A stretch of 59,450 nucleotides of DNA from Smithella sp. (GCA_018056685.1 JAGPFC010000016.1:1-59450), one strand, 5' to 3'. Numbered from the stretch's first letter, positions 27,561-38,201 are shown. A program made the numbers and translations. The notes: generated by a model not told the origin, from the letters alone.

Positions 27561-27992
27561 TTATGTCGCTCTAATTCCGAACCAGATTTTAAGCTGTTGA
27601 ATTTTTTCATCCTTATCTGAATCAGACAACTTCTTATAGCATGGTGCGACGCGTATGGAGATGGTTTTGCCGTCGCCCCAAGGCCACCAGGCACAATAAA
27701 TATAAGCATCTTGTTTTGGATCTGAGCTAAAAAGCAACTGCCCTGACCGTAGTTTACCAAGGTACTTATTGATCTTCTGGATGGTCTTAGGCGCATTGCC
27801 GATATTGGAACTGTCCCATGTATTGCTGAGATATTGATCCAGAATTGCACGAACACTGTTTTTTTTGTCTGTAGAAAATTCACCTAAAACGGTTTCAAAC
27901 CGGCTGTCCCATTTCCAGGACACAATGCCTTTAAACGTCATTGCCAGTTCTTTAAAATTCCTTTCCAATTCTGCTTGAGTAGGATCGTGCAT
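27561..27992 (-). CDS. Hypothetical soluble protein
   Basis: 143-residue protein without signal peptide or membrane segment; Trp-rich in the middle (WKWDSRF, CAWWPWGDGKTISIRV). I do not recognise a family. It is followed 200 bp later by a gene-free stretch and preceded by mnmG on the same strand (29 bp), so it may be downstream of mnmG in its transcript. Confidence 0.6.
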   Translation of the reverse strand: MHDPTQAELERNFKELAMTFKGIVSWKWDSRFETVLGEFSTDKKNSVRAILDQYLSNTWDSSNIGNAPKTIQKINKYLGKLRSGQLLFSSDPKQDAYIYCAWWPWGDGKTISIRVAPCYKKLSDSDKDEKIQQLKIWFGIRAT

Positions 27993-28021
27993 GCCATTAT
28001 GATTCCTTCCGTGAATTCGTT

Positions 28022-29923
28022 TTAGTTAGAGTCGTCTTTTTTAAAATGATCCATTAATTCCTGTTTTTTCATCATAATTAAGACAGCGGAGATGGCGCCT
28101 TCGGTCATGCCGGGAATGCGTTCCATCTGACCGAGTGTTTGCGGCGCTATTTTGGTGAGTTTAGCTTTTAATTCATTAGAAAGGCCGGGAACGGAATTAT
28201 AATCAAAGTCCGGCGGAATTTTTTTCTTTTCCTGTTCCTTCAATTTCTTCACGGCGTCGAACTGGCGCTTGATGTAGCCTTCATATTTGGTTTCAATTTC
28301 AATCTGCTGTTTGACAAAAGAATCTTCCTGCGGTTTCCAGCCTTCAAAAACGGAAAGGTTGTCATATGATAATTCATGCCGTTTCAGAAGTCCATGCAGC
28401 GTGGTGTGATTACTCAACGGCGGCGTGTTGAGCCTGGTCAGTTTTTCATTTGTTTCCGCTGTGGGTTTTACCGGAACTGATTTCAGATGCTCGATGCCTT
28501 TTTCAATCCGGCGAACTTTTTCCTGCAGAGATAAATAATGTTCTCTATCAATTAATCCCAGTTCGCAGCCCTTACCCATTAGACGAATCACGGCGTTGTC
28601 TTCCCGTAAAATCAGGCGATATTCGGCGCGCGAGGTAAACATGCGGTACGGTTCATCCACGCCGCGCGTGACAAGGTCATCGATCATCACGGCGATATAG
28701 GCCTCGGAGCGATCTAAAACAAAAGCGGGAGCGCCCTGCACAGCGCAGGCGGAATTGATGCCCGCCCAAAGACCCTGTGCCGCCGCTTCTTCATAACCGG
28801 ATGTGCCGTTGATCTGGCCGGCCAGATAAAGCCCGTCAACCAATTTTGTCTCCAGCGTTAGTTTGAGTTGTGTGGGTTGAACAAAATCGTATTCGATGGC
28901 GTAAGCCGGGCGCATGATCTGTGCTTCTTCCAATCCTTTGACGCTGTGCACAATCTTGTACTGTAGTTCCAGAGGCAGGCAGTTGCCCAAACCCTTGGCG
29001 TAAACTTCCTGCGTGTCCAGTCCTTCGTGCTCCAGCACAACCGGATGGCTCTCACGTTCACCAAAGCGCATGACTTTGTCTTCCAGTGATGGACAATAAC
29101 GGGCGCTTACGCCCTTAATGATTCCAGAATAAAGAGGCGAGTGCTGAATATTTTCCCGAATCACGCGATGCGTTTCGGCGGATGTGGCGGAAAAATATGA
29201 AGGCAGACGGTCCGTGCGTAGGGTGGTTGTCGTAAAAGAAAACGGCTGTGGAGCGGGATCGCTGTCCTGCCGCTCCAGCCGGGAAAAATCAATGGAGGAG
29301 GCGCGAAGCCTTGGCGGTGTGCCCGTTTTCATTCTGCCGATATCAAAACCAAGCTCTTTGAGATGATTGGCAAGTCCGATGGAGGCCAACTCTCCGGCGC
29401 GTCCCGAAGGTGTTTGCGAAGCGCCGACATGTACCAGTCCATTCAAAAAAGTGCCGGTAGTAATAATAACTTTTTTCGCGCCGTAAAAATGTTCGCTCTG
29501 ATCCAGCACGCCGATTACTCTGCCGTCTTCGATAACCAGTTTTTCAATCATGGCCTGCCGGATATAGAGATTGGGCTGGTTTTCGACAACGGCTTTCATC
29601 GTCAAGCGGTAGAGTTGCTTATCGCATTGCATACGGGAAGAATGAACCGCCGGGCCCTTGGAGGCATTAAGCATGCGAAAATGCACAGCGGTTTTATCGG
29701 TAACTTTGCCCATTTCACCGCCGAGGGCGTCAATTTCCTTGACCAGCTGTCCTTTGGCCAGGCCGCCGATGGCCGGATTGCACGACATCAGCGCGATCGA
29801 ATCCAGGTTGATATTGAACATGATTGTGCTGCAACCCATGCGCGCGCAGGCCAGCGCCGCTTCACAGCCGGCATGTCCGCCGCCGATGACCGCAACATCA
29901 TAATGGTCTGTTAAGTTCGTCAT
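28022..29923 (-). CDS. mnmG: tRNA U34 carboxymethylaminomethyl-modifying enzyme MnmG (GidA)
   Basis: FAD enzyme that with MnmE installs cmnm5 on wobble uridine of several tRNAs; 633 residues from ATG 29923. FAD motif [16 protein letters not shown] at the N terminus, then [34 protein letters not shown] and the C-terminal GAIS domain ([13 protein letters not shown]). The frame is open for 84 further codons upstream but that extension has no homology features and overlaps the divergent gene, so the [16 protein letters not shown] start is used. Confidence 0.96.
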   Translation of the reverse strand: MTNLTDHYDVAVIGGGHAGCEAALACARMGCSTIMFNINLDSIALMSCNPAIGGLAKGQLVKEIDALGGEMGKVTDKTAVHFRMLNASKGPAVHSSRMQCDKQLYRLTMKAVVENQPNLYIRQAMIEKLVIEDGRVIGVLDQSEHFYGAKKVIITTGTFLNGLVHVGASQTPSGRAGELASIGLANHLKELGFDIGRMKTGTPPRLRASSIDFSRLERQDSDPAPQPFSFTTTTLRTDRLPSYFSATSAETHRVIRENIQHSPLYSGIIKGVSARYCPSLEDKVMRFGERESHPVVLEHEGLDTQEVYAKGLGNCLPLELQYKIVHSVKGLEEAQIMRPAYAIEYDFVQPTQLKLTLETKLVDGLYLAGQINGTSGYEEAAAQGLWAGINSACAVQGAPAFVLDRSEAYIAVMIDDLVTRGVDEPYRMFTSRAEYRLILREDNAVIRLMGKGCELGLIDREHYLSLQEKVRRIEKGIEHLKSVPVKPTAETNEKLTRLNTPPLSNHTTLHGLLKRHELSYDNLSVFEGWKPQEDSFVKQQIEIETKYEGYIKRQFDAVKKLKEQEKKKIPPDFDYNSVPGLSNELKAKLTKIAPQTLGQMERIPGMTEGAISAVLIMMKKQELMDHFKKDDSN

Positions 29924-30040
29924 TGTTTGTCTCGATGACTTGCGATTGTTCACAATAGGTGTTAAGTCTATACGCAAATATTCTAATAGCTTTTTTTTAC
30001 GGCATAGAGTGTAAAAACACAACATAAAAAAGAGGTTGCT

Positions 30041-30976
30041 TTGTCCAAGCCGGATTTTTGGAAAAACAACAAGAATTACTACGACCTGAAAAGTTACTGG
30101 CGCAATCTTTTCGGCTGTAATGTTCACAAAATACAGATTGATGCGGGATTTACCTGTCCGAACCGCGATGGTCATGTGGCCGTGGGCGGATGTATCTATT
30201 GCGACGGCAGAGGCTCAAAGCTGCGCCAGCAGGGTGAATTGCCTTCGGTGACCGAACAAATTGTCCAAGGCAAAAAATATTACACGAAGCAGGCGGCGAA
30301 ATTCATCGCTTATTTTCAAACATTCACAAATACTTACGCGCCGGTGGAAAAGCTGCGGGCTCTCTATGATGAAGCGCTGGCCCAGAAAGACGTTATCGGT
30401 TTATCTATCGGCACCAGGCCGGATTGTCTCGACTCTGACGTTGTTGAATTATTAAAGGGTTACGCGCAAAAGTGTCATGCCTGGGTGGAACTGGGTCTGC
30501 AATCCGTTAACGACAAGACGTTGCAATTCATTAATCGAGGACACAATTTTCAGCAGTTTCTGGATGCGATGAATGCTTTGGCCGGAAAAGATCTGAACAT
30601 TTGTGTGCACATCATCATCGGTTTGCCAGGCGAAAGTGACAAAGATGTACTAACCACGGCAAAAACCCTTGCCGCCCTGCCGGTCAATGGCATCAAAATT
30701 CATTCGCTGCTGGCATTAGAAGGAACAACTTTGGGAGATATGTACAAAAAAGGAGATGTTCAGATGATCTCCAGAGAAAAATATATATCTCTGGTGGCTG
30801 ATATTCTGGAGGTTTTGCCGCCGGAAATAGTGATTCAGCGCCTGACCGCTGACGGTTACCGCGATATTTTTCTTGCGCCGGAGTGGGCAATGAATAAATT
30901 AGACGTTTTAAACACCATCAATAAGGAATTGGAGCGTCGAGATTCGTACCAGGGCAAGCATTATATTAAAGGATAA
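30041..30976 (+). CDS. Radical SAM protein of the YhcC (TIGR01212) family
   Basis: 311-residue radical SAM enzyme. The cluster motif is in [24 protein letters not shown], the extended-spacing C-x(n)-C-x2-C arrangement of this family. Further signatures: [31 protein letters not shown] and [10 protein letters not shown]. The start is TTG 30041 preceded by AGAGG. The reaction is unproven; the family is sometimes linked to tRNA or peptide modification. Confidence 0.9.
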   Translation: MSKPDFWKNNKNYYDLKSYWRNLFGCNVHKIQIDAGFTCPNRDGHVAVGGCIYCDGRGSKLRQQGELPSVTEQIVQGKKYYTKQAAKFIAYFQTFTNTYAPVEKLRALYDEALAQKDVIGLSIGTRPDCLDSDVVELLKGYAQKCHAWVELGLQSVNDKTLQFINRGHNFQQFLDAMNALAGKDLNICVHIIIGLPGESDKDVLTTAKTLAALPVNGIKIHSLLALEGTTLGDMYKKGDVQMISREKYISLVADILEVLPPEIVIQRLTADGYRDIFLAPEWAMNKLDVLNTINKELERRDSYQGKHYIKG

Positions 30977-31045
30977 GCATTGACTGGAATTTGAGCATAA
31001 AAATTGCTAAAGGCATATTCCGTAAATCTTGATTAGAGATAACAA

Positions 31046-31672
31046 ATGATAGCAATAATTGACTATAATGCCGGGAATATCACGAGCGTGGCGCGTGCGC
31101 TGCAAAACATCGGGCAGGATTTTATGGTGACCGATGACACGGTAAAGCTCGATGCGGCATCTCATGTAATTTTCCCCGGTGTCGGCGCGGCGGGTGAGGC
31201 CATGGCTTATCTGCGTAATAAGAAACTCGATATCTGGTTGAAGGATTATTTGAAAACCGGCAGACCGTTGATGGGCATTTGTCTGGGCACGCAGATCATT
31301 CTGGATTACTCCGAAGAAAACAACACGCCTTGTATCGGCTTGATTGCCGGATCGACAAGGCGTTTCCCCGAAACATTGATGTCCGGTCATGTTCGTTTGA
31401 AAATTCCCCAGATGGGCTGGAACAGCGTCAAAATGCTCCGCAGCCACCCGGTATTTGAAAACATTCCATCGGAAGCCGAATTCTATTTCGTCCATTCCTA
31501 TTATCCGTCGCCGACAGACCGTGAGGTCGTCCTCGGAACAACGGATTACGGCATAAACTTCTGTTCGGTTCTGGCAAAAAACAATCTCGTGGCAATGCAA
31601 TTTCATCCGGAAAAAAGCGGACGTCCCGGCTTGCAGATATTGAAAAACTTTTGCACGTGGAGTCCGTCATGA
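31046..31672 (+). CDS. hisH: Imidazole glycerol phosphate synthase glutaminase subunit
   Basis: Class I amidotransferase of 208 residues supplying ammonia to HisF in histidine synthesis (also releasing AICAR to purine synthesis). [11 protein letters not shown] at the N terminus, nucleophile in MGICLGTQ, and the His/Glu pair in QFHPEKSG. Its end overlaps hisF by 4 nt. Only hisH and hisF of the pathway are in the window. Confidence 0.95.
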   Translation: MIAIIDYNAGNITSVARALQNIGQDFMVTDDTVKLDAASHVIFPGVGAAGEAMAYLRNKKLDIWLKDYLKTGRPLMGICLGTQIILDYSEENNTPCIGLIAGSTRRFPETLMSGHVRLKIPQMGWNSVKMLRSHPVFENIPSEAEFYFVHSYYPSPTDREVVLGTTDYGINFCSVLAKNNLVAMQFHPEKSGRPGLQILKNFCTWSPS

Positions 31673-32448
31673 TCAGCAAACGAATCATTCCCTGCCTGGA
31701 CGTACGCGACGGCAAACTGACCAAAGGCATTAAATTCAAAGGCAACGTGGATATCGGCGATCCGGTGGAAGCGGCGCGCGAATACTATGAGCAGGGCGCC
31801 GATGAAATTGTTTTCTACGATATTACGGCATCATCGGACAAACGCGATATTATGATCGATGTAGTACGGCGGGTGGCCGAAACGATTTTTATTCCTTTTT
31901 CCGTGGGCGGCGGCATCCGCAATCTGGAAGACATGCGCAAAGTGATCCATGCGGGAGCGGAAAAAGTGAGCGTGAATTCCGCCGCTGTGGAAAATCCGCA
32001 AATCATCACGCAGGGGGCAAAAGCTTTCGGCAGCCAGTGCGTTGTTTTGGGAATGGATGTTAAAAAAGTGAATGTTTCCGATAAAATTCCATCCGGCTAT
32101 GAAATGGTTATTCACGGCGGCAGGATTTATACGGGAATTGATGCTTTGTGGTGGGCAAAGGAAGCGGAAAACCTCGGCGCCGGTGAAATCTGTCTGAATT
32201 CCATTGACGCCGACGGGGTACAAACTGGTTATGAACTGAATTTAACCAGAATGATTTCTGAAAACGTGAAAATCCCTGTTATCGCCTCAGGCGGGGCAGG
32301 GAAACCTGAACATCTGGCGGATGTTTTGACAAAAGGAAAAGCCGATGCGGCGTTAATTGCTTCGATGGTACACTACCGGACCTATACGATTACAGAAATT
32401 AAGCAATATTTGAAAGAAAAGGGAATCAAGACAAGATTGTTCTGGTAA
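31669..32448 (+). CDS. hisF: Imidazole glycerol phosphate synthase cyclase subunit
   Basis: TIM-barrel cyclase of 259 residues. [19 protein letters not shown] carries catalytic Asp, SVGGGIRN and [10 protein letters not shown] form the two phosphate sites, and [12 protein letters not shown] corresponds to the second catalytic Asp. The start ATG 31669 lies in an ATGA overlap with hisH; an in-frame ATG 18 bases upstream is not needed. Confidence 0.95.
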   Translation: MISKRIIPCLDVRDGKLTKGIKFKGNVDIGDPVEAAREYYEQGADEIVFYDITASSDKRDIMIDVVRRVAETIFIPFSVGGGIRNLEDMRKVIHAGAEKVSVNSAAVENPQIITQGAKAFGSQCVVLGMDVKKVNVSDKIPSGYEMVIHGGRIYTGIDALWWAKEAENLGAGEICLNSIDADGVQTGYELNLTRMISENVKIPVIASGGAGKPEHLADVLTKGKADAALIASMVHYRTYTITEIKQYLKEKGIKTRLFW

Positions 32449-32526
32449 TTTTTGTTTTTTTTCACTAGGAAACCATTTAACGAAGTATTATAATATAAAA
32501 AGTTTTCCCACAGGAGGCGATGTAAA

Positions 32527-33408
32527 GTGGATAAAAAGAGATATGAATTAAATGTCCAGCTGGCGCAAATGCTTAAAGGCGGCGTTATTATGGACGTAAC
32601 CAATGTGGAACAGGCAAAAATCGCGGAAGAGGCGGGAGCCGTTTCCGTTATGGCTCTGGAGCGCGTGCCCGCGGATATCCGTAAAGACGGCGGCGTGGCC
32701 AGGATGTCCGACCCTTCGATGATTGCCGCAATCAAAAAAGCCGTATCCATACCCGTGATGGCCAAAGCGCGTATCGGCCATTTTGTGGAAGCGCAAATTC
32801 TGGAAGCATTACGCATTGATTATATAGATGAAAGCGAAGTTTTGACCCCGGCTGATGAAGAATGCCATATTGACAAGACAAAATTCTCAATACCTTTTGT
32901 GTGCGGCGCGCGCAATCTTGGTGAAGCCCTGCGTCGAATTGCCGAAGGCGCGGCCATGATCCGCACGAAGGGAGAGGCAGGTACCGGAAACGTTGTGGAA
33001 GCAGTACGTCACATGAGAACAATGAACCGGGAAATTCGTCAGCTTGTTCAGATGCCTGTGGAAGAAGTCACGGGATTTGCCAAAGCAAACGGCCTGCCAT
33101 ATGAACTGGCCTTGAAGGTAAAGGAATTAGGACGCCTGCCGGTGGTTAACTTTGCGGCCGGTGGCATCGCCACGCCGGCGGATGCCGCACTGATGATGCA
33201 GTTGGGCTGCGATGGCATTTTTGTCGGTTCCGGGATATTCAAATCCGCCGATCCGGCGAGACGGGCGCGGGCGATTGTCAAGGCGACCGCTTATTTCAAC
33301 GATCCGCAAAAAGTTCTGGAAGCATCCATGGATCTGGGTGAAGCCATGCCCGGTCTGGAAATATCGCAGATTCCTCCCGAACAGATCCTGGCCAAACGCG
33401 GGTGGTAA
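32527..33408 (+). CDS. pdxS: Pyridoxal 5'-phosphate synthase subunit PdxS
   Basis: Makes PLP from ribose 5-phosphate, glyceraldehyde 3-phosphate and ammonia (DXP-independent route); 293 residues. It contains [21 protein letters not shown], the lysine-bearing [15 protein letters not shown] and [13 protein letters not shown]. The start codon is GTG with AGGAGG upstream. TATTATAATA near 32490 is a likely -10 region. It is 6 bp from pdxT. Confidence 0.97.
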   Translation: MDKKRYELNVQLAQMLKGGVIMDVTNVEQAKIAEEAGAVSVMALERVPADIRKDGGVARMSDPSMIAAIKKAVSIPVMAKARIGHFVEAQILEALRIDYIDESEVLTPADEECHIDKTKFSIPFVCGARNLGEALRRIAEGAAMIRTKGEAGTGNVVEAVRHMRTMNREIRQLVQMPVEEVTGFAKANGLPYELALKVKELGRLPVVNFAAGGIATPADAALMMQLGCDGIFVGSGIFKSADPARRARAIVKATAYFNDPQKVLEASMDLGEAMPGLEISQIPPEQILAKRGW

Positions 33409-33414
33409 TTTCCC

Positions 33415-34089
33415 ATGTCTTTGCGTTTAGTCGGCAGCAAGCCTTTGTTGATTGGCGTTCTGGATTTACAAGGCGGAGTGCATGAGCATCTGGAACATCT
33501 TGAACGCTTGGGGGTCGCTTGCAAAAGAGTGAAACAGGCCGAAGATTTTAAAGACCTGGCAGGATTGATTATTCCCGGCGGGGAAAGTTCCTGCATTGCC
33601 CGATTACTCAACATTTTCGGCATCAAGGATGTCCTGCTGCAGGCCCATCAAAACGGAATGAAAATCTGGGGCACCTGCGCTGGGGCGATTTTACTGGCCA
33701 GGGACGTTGTCGGCGAAACATCCTGTCTTAATTTGATCAACATCCGGGTTGAACGCAACGGTTTCGGCAGCCAACTGGATAGCTTTGTCAGTGAAGCGAT
33801 AATTCCTGAAGTTTCCCGCAAACCCATACCCTTGACGTTCATCCGCGCGCCCAAGATTTTAGATGCAAGTAACGATGTCAGGGTGTTGTTAAAAATTGAT
33901 GATTACATTGCAGCGGCGGAAAACGAAAAAATTCTGGTCACGGTTTTTCATCCCGAATTAACCGGCAACCTTGCGTTCCATCGCTACTTCGCCCTGAAAT
34001 GCGGTTTGAATCCGGCGATGGATACCAACGATGATATCGACCCGCAATGGAACAACTCCAGCTGGACCAAGTACGCCGGCATCATTTAG
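33415..34089 (+). CDS. pdxT: Pyridoxal 5'-phosphate synthase glutaminase PdxT
   Basis: Glutaminase partner of PdxS, 224 residues. GVLDLQGGVHEHL, GGESSCIARLL, GTCAGAILLA (nucleophile Cys) and VFHPELTG are the family signatures. The C-terminal ~25 residues beyond the usual end (DTNDDIDPQWNNSSW) look like a lineage-specific tail. Convergent with mgtE. Confidence 0.95.
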   Translation: MSLRLVGSKPLLIGVLDLQGGVHEHLEHLERLGVACKRVKQAEDFKDLAGLIIPGGESSCIARLLNIFGIKDVLLQAHQNGMKIWGTCAGAILLARDVVGETSCLNLINIRVERNGFGSQLDSFVSEAIIPEVSRKPIPLTFIRAPKILDASNDVRVLLKIDDYIAAAENEKILVTVFHPELTGNLAFHRYFALKCGLNPAMDTNDDIDPQWNNSSWTKYAGII

Positions 34090-34139
34090 TGCATCTTGAA
34101 AACAAACCTGATTTGAACGAAGACGCGCTGCTTGCGGCT

Positions 34140-35501
34140 TTACACAAATATTTTTAGAAAAATTGTCGCCAGTGTGAGATACGAAAAGAAACCGAATGCG
34201 TCGGTAAATGCGGTTAATAAGATATTGGATCCGAGCGCGGGATCCAAGTCCAGTTTCTTCAACGCCAGCGGAATCAGCACACCGGCCATGGTTCCGGCAA
34301 AAATACTGAAAATCATCGCCATCCCCAGAATCAACCCAAGAATGGGAATGCCTTTCCAGAAATAAGCAATAATGGCAATAACAACTCCCACGGCAACGCC
34401 GTTGGCAATACCCACCGTAATCTGACGCAATAAAGCACGTTTCGCATTTTCAAACGTTATTTCACCGAGCGCCATACCACGGATAATGAGCGCCAGGGTC
34501 TGCCCTCCGGAATTGCCGCCCAGACCGGCAACAACCGGCATGAAGAAAACCAAGGCCACCATCATTTTAATAGTATCTTCGAAAAAACCGATGACCAGAA
34601 CCGATGTCATCGCCGTGAGTAGATTCAGAAAGAGCCAGGGGAGCCTCTTTTTGACCGAATCAGAAGTATTATGAAAAATCGTATCATCCTGACCCAGTCC
34701 CGCAATGCGATAAATATCTTCGGATGATTCTTCCTGAATGGCATCAACGACGTCGTCAATGGTTATTCGTCCCAGCAGATGCTGCAATTTATCGACGACA
34801 CCGATAGAAACGAGGTCGTATTTTTTGAAAAGACGGGCGACTTCTTCCTGGTCCATATCATAGGGAACGCTGGGAATATCCTCATCAATAACGTCCACAA
34901 TGGGCGCAAATCGTTTCATGGTGATAATGCGTTGCAGGGGAACGGTGCCGATGAGTTTATTATCGTCATCAACGACAAAAATATTGTGAATATTTTCAAT
35001 TTCGTCTTTGGCTTCCGCAACAGCCTGGAAAGCATCGTTAATCGTCGCTTCCTTTTTTACGGAAACCAGCTCGGACTGCATGATACCACCGGCGGTATCA
35101 TCTGCGTACTTGAGCAGCTCCTGAACTTCTTCGGATTCTTCAGGCTCGATGGCTTCCAGGACAGCTTTGGCCTGATCATCGGAAAGTTCGGCGATAATAT
35201 CAGCCTTATCATCCGATTCCATTTCTTCGATGATGTCCGTGAGTTTTTCGTTGGAAAGATCTTCGATGAGCTGTTCGCGTGATGTATCGGATAATTCCAG
35301 GATGACGTCCGATGCCTTATCAACATCGAGCAACGAAAAGAGGTGCAGCCGGTCCTCTTCCTCGAGTTCATCAATTAAATCAGCAATATCGGCCGGATGC
35401 ATATCAGAAAACAACTCAATGATATCAAACTCGCGATTGCGGTTGATTAAGTCTTTGAGCGTTTCCAGCGCTGTTGGTTCTTTTTTCTTAACCTTTGTCA
35501 T
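34140..35501 (-). CDS. mgtE: Magnesium transporter MgtE
   Basis: 453-residue Mg2+ channel. Domain order: N-terminal superhelical acidic domain (about 10-130), two CBS domains (about 135-255) that sense cytoplasmic Mg2+, and five membrane helices (about 285-450) with the conserved pore segment PVVAGLGGNSGGQTLALIIRG. No recognisable Mg2+ riboswitch was seen in the upstream ~230 bp. Confidence 0.95.
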   Translation of the reverse strand: MTKVKKKEPTALETLKDLINRNREFDIIELFSDMHPADIADLIDELEEEDRLHLFSLLDVDKASDVILELSDTSREQLIEDLSNEKLTDIIEEMESDDKADIIAELSDDQAKAVLEAIEPEESEEVQELLKYADDTAGGIMQSELVSVKKEATINDAFQAVAEAKDEIENIHNIFVVDDDNKLIGTVPLQRIITMKRFAPIVDVIDEDIPSVPYDMDQEEVARLFKKYDLVSIGVVDKLQHLLGRITIDDVVDAIQEESSEDIYRIAGLGQDDTIFHNTSDSVKKRLPWLFLNLLTAMTSVLVIGFFEDTIKMMVALVFFMPVVAGLGGNSGGQTLALIIRGMALGEITFENAKRALLRQITVGIANGVAVGVVIAIIAYFWKGIPILGLILGMAMIFSIFAGTMAGVLIPLALKKLDLDPALGSNILLTAFTDAFGFFSYLTLATIFLKIFV

Positions 35502-35747
35502 AGAATGACCTGATCCAAAGGTGGGTTAAATTGTTTTTGAATGATTAAGTTATAAATTAAAGTTCTTGTACGTGCGCTTTTACTGGATAGTATTTTCTTT
35601 ATTTGGAATTTTCGCGCATGAAGATTAATTTCCGGCAGCGGAAATATAGGGAAATTAAATATATATGTCAATGCTTTTCTGTTGAAAAAGTCTTCAAAAT
35701 ATAAAAATTTTTGTTTTGATCATATCTTACATGTTATGAACATGCCT

Positions 35748-35870
35748 CTAAAAAATTGTCTTGAGTATGAAATACGGAATACCCACAACAATAGCAACAA
35801 AAAGAGCGATGATGATTGCACCACTTACCATACTTCCTAAAGCCATCATCCTTAACTTGAAATCTCCCAT
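35748..35870 (-). CDS. 40-residue single-span membrane microprotein
   Basis: A 40-codon frame too short for routine calling. A GGAGGG ribosome binding site lies 5 nt before the ATG. The N terminus is basic (MGDFKLRMMALG), followed by one long hydrophobic helix (about residues 14-38, GAIIIALFVAIVVGIPYFIL). This is the only coding candidate in the ~800 bp between mgtE and the radical SAM gene. Function unknown; it could be a regulator of a membrane protein or a toxin-like peptide. Confidence 0.55.
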   Translation of the reverse strand: MGDFKLRMMALGSMVSGAIIIALFVAIVVGIPYFILKTIF

Positions 35871-36321
35871 ACCTACCCTCCCTTGATTTAATCGTAATCA
35901 CCATTATATTAGAAATAACAGTAAAACCTTTTCATTTTTAACCCTTCAACAAGCTCCTGAAAGAAGACATGACCACTTCCTTCGGGAGCTTTATATTTCT
36001 GCATCACTCTTCAATGTCTTATAATGCTAATTAAAACAAGTTGGATGTTATAATATCATGATTAATTATTTTTAAAAGAGGGAAATGTACAACCCCATTT
36101 ATCATCCATTGAAAGATTATATATTTCTTACAAAAGGATTGAGGAATTTACAGGGTGTTTATTGCAGGTGGTTTCGGACAGCAACTTCGTTGAGACGAAG
36201 CCATTGTAACGTCAAGCTTGATTGTAAATCGAAGAGCATTTATATTCACATATCCTGATTTCCTTATAAGGAAAAATCCGATTGGGATATAGAGCAAAAC
36301 AGGAGCAGGAAAAACAAGCTT
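35871..36321. other. Intergenic region ahead of the B12 radical SAM gene
   Basis: 450 bp of AT-rich sequence with no well-supported gene. A weak 58-codon frame begins at ATG 36085 after GAGGG; its first ten codons encode MYNPIYHPLK, whose CCATTGAAA end equals that of the micropeptide at 38172, but it reads on into non-descript sequence. TATAAT occurs at 36018 and 36051. Confidence 0.35.
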
Positions 36322-37803
36322 ATGCGATTTTTGTTTATCACGCATGGTGTGGAATCAGCGAAACGTCCCGGACCGCATTGGGTTCCCCTGGGATTCGCTT
36401 ATATCGGAGCTCTACTAAAAAGACACGGGCATGTTGTACAGGTTTTTGATTGCCACGCAGCGATGGCCAGCTTGGGACCTGATTGGAAGAAAATCGATCA
36501 GGCAATGCTGGCGACCGTGAAGACCTTTTCTCCCAACGTCATCGGCATGACGACCATTTCGCCCCTGGTCTATCAGACTGTGCATTGCGCAAGAAGGCTC
36601 CGTGATTCGTTTCAGGGTATTATGCTTGCCGGCGGACATCACGCCACCGCTTTACCGCAACTTACGCTGGAGAAAATTCCGGAACTCGATGGCGTTTGCA
36701 TAGGAGAAGGAGAAGAAGCTCTGCTTGATTTGGCTGAAGGAACAAAAAAAGACAAGATCAAAGAGATACTTTGGCGTAATAAGTCTATCAATAGCGAGGA
36801 AACAAAAACAGGAGAGGACAGAAAGCCAGGTTTTGGCCGAATCAAAAATCTTGATAAATTGCCTTTCCCTGATTATTCGTTGCTTGATATGTCATTTTAT
36901 ACGCGTCGCACCTCCGCTATTATTCGTGGATTCTATTTATCAACCTTAACAATGCTTGGTTCAAGGGGATGCAGTTCTCGCTGCTCTTTTTGCACCGAAT
37001 CGCTGGTTTACGGAGGCGGCGTACGTTTTCATAGCGTTGATTATTTAACAGAGATGGTTGACCGCACTCTGAAACAATTTCCACAAGTCGAAGCTATTTA
37101 TTTTCACGATAATGATTTCATGTTCGACCGGGCGAGAGTTGAACACATTTGCCATCAATTCATCAAAACCGGACTTGCAAAGAAGTTTTCATGGGCCATA
37201 CAGGCACGGGCCGATAGATTAGAACCGGATTTATTGAGATTGATGCGACAGGCAGGATGCATCAAAATAGAAATTGGTGTGGAGGCTACGTTACAGAAGG
37301 ATTTAGATTCTTTAAGAAAAGATACCACTGTCAGCACTAATGAGAAGGCTCTGCGGTTTTGCCGGAAAGCAGGCATAAGTGTGCATGCCTATATCTTGAC
37401 TCAAACAGCAGAAGAATCTTTGACGGATTTGGAAATTAAACTGGATTGGCTCAAGCGTAATCGACCAGATACGTTCATGCTGATGCCTTTAGTTCGTCAT
37501 CCGGGATCTATTTTATATCATGAAAGCGGGGAAAAATTTTTTGAAACGAGAGAATGGACACGAGAAAACGTGCTTAAATTTTATGAGGAAGATGTTTTTT
37601 CCAAAGTCCCGCCACGCGAGAGAGAAATCTGGATAAAATCGCGGTTTGCGCCATTTTCGAGAAACCATTTCCGGAAGGTGTACATGCAACTTAATCCGAT
37701 AAAGAAATGGCCGCAGATGTGGCATGAAATAATTATGCATCAACTTAAAGGGCGTAATGGAAATTTGCCATCCCGCGGCAGGTCAATGTCTTTATATCAA
37801 TAA
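36322..37803 (+). CDS. B12-binding domain radical SAM protein
   Basis: 493 residues. N-terminal cobalamin-binding Rossmann domain (about 1-145: HWVPLGFAYIGALLKRHGH, GGHHATALP, CIGEGEEALLDL), then a radical SAM barrel with the 4Fe-4S motif CSSRCSFC and GVEATLQKDLDSLRK. Such enzymes do methyl transfers or ring rearrangements on cofactors, lipids, antibiotics or peptides. The substrate is not evident. Two micropeptide genes follow it by 195 bp behind a separate promoter. The last ~70 residues are basic and aromatic (C-terminal domain of unknown type). Confidence 0.88.
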   Translation: MRFLFITHGVESAKRPGPHWVPLGFAYIGALLKRHGHVVQVFDCHAAMASLGPDWKKIDQAMLATVKTFSPNVIGMTTISPLVYQTVHCARRLRDSFQGIMLAGGHHATALPQLTLEKIPELDGVCIGEGEEALLDLAEGTKKDKIKEILWRNKSINSEETKTGEDRKPGFGRIKNLDKLPFPDYSLLDMSFYTRRTSAIIRGFYLSTLTMLGSRGCSSRCSFCTESLVYGGGVRFHSVDYLTEMVDRTLKQFPQVEAIYFHDNDFMFDRARVEHICHQFIKTGLAKKFSWAIQARADRLEPDLLRLMRQAGCIKIEIGVEATLQKDLDSLRKDTTVSTNEKALRFCRKAGISVHAYILTQTAEESLTDLEIKLDWLKRNRPDTFMLMPLVRHPGSILYHESGEKFFETREWTRENVLKFYEEDVFSKVPPREREIWIKSRFAPFSRNHFRKVYMQLNPIKKWPQMWHEIIMHQLKGRNGNLPSRGRSMSLYQ

Positions 37804-37939
37804 AAAATAATATTACGTCATGTAAAAAGAGTCAGGCAAGCAACGCAATCGTATTTTATTACCTGCAAATTATTTATCATAAAGCTTTGCTTCTATTGAT
37901 TATCCTTGACAATTTAGATGCGAAAAAAAACTTTTTCTA

Positions 37940-37968
37940 TTGACAAATCGACAAGATATTTTATTATA
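37940..37968 (+). promoter_or_regulatory. Promoter of the first micropeptide gene
   Basis: -35 TTGACA (37940-37945), 17-bp spacer, -10 ATTATA (37963-37968), about 30 nt before the first micropeptide ATG. A second TTGACA lies at 37906. Confidence 0.6.
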
Positions 37969-37998
37969 GAATCAAATAATAAATGAAAGGAGGACATT

Positions 37999-38031
37999 AT
38001 GGGTATTGCTGTTGGTGGTCCATTAAAATAA
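37999..38031 (+). CDS. Micropeptide MGIAVGGPLK
   Basis: Ten codons and a TAA stop, preceded by AAAGGAGG (37986-37993) 5 nt before the ATG and by a near-consensus promoter. A second copy ending in the same GGPLK lies 140 bp downstream. No plus-strand gene follows, so this is not obviously a leader for something else. The peptide has no signal sequence. It could be an exported signal, a modification substrate or a regulatory translated element; no known family is recognised. Confidence 0.6.
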   Translation: MGIAVGGPLK

Positions 38032-38171
38032 AAAAAGTCGGATATTAAGCATTTGAAGAGTACTGGTTATAAGATACAAATAAGATTTTCATTCTGTCAA
38101 ATGCAGGTTTTTTTGATTTAAGTAGATTGATTTATCAATGCCTTTAGAAAGATAAAATAAGAGAGGAAATT

Positions 38172-38201
38172 ATGGGATTTGCCGGCGGTCCATTGAAATA
38201 A
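38172..38201 (+). CDS. Micropeptide MGFAGGPLK
   Basis: Nine codons and TAA, with AGAGGA 6 nt before ATG. Shares M-G-x-A and GGPLK with the peptide at 37999, but uses different codons (GGC GGT CCA TTG versus GGT GGT CCA TTA), which argues for selection on the amino acids rather than a recent copy. A 14-bp palindrome ATTGATTTATCAAT lies upstream at 38126-38139. Confidence 0.6.
   Translation: MGFAGGPLK

Noticed and set aside
29924..30175. 84-codon open extension upstream of mnmG
   Set aside because: It lacks family features, overlaps the divergent radical SAM gene, and the [16 protein letters not shown] start gives the standard length.
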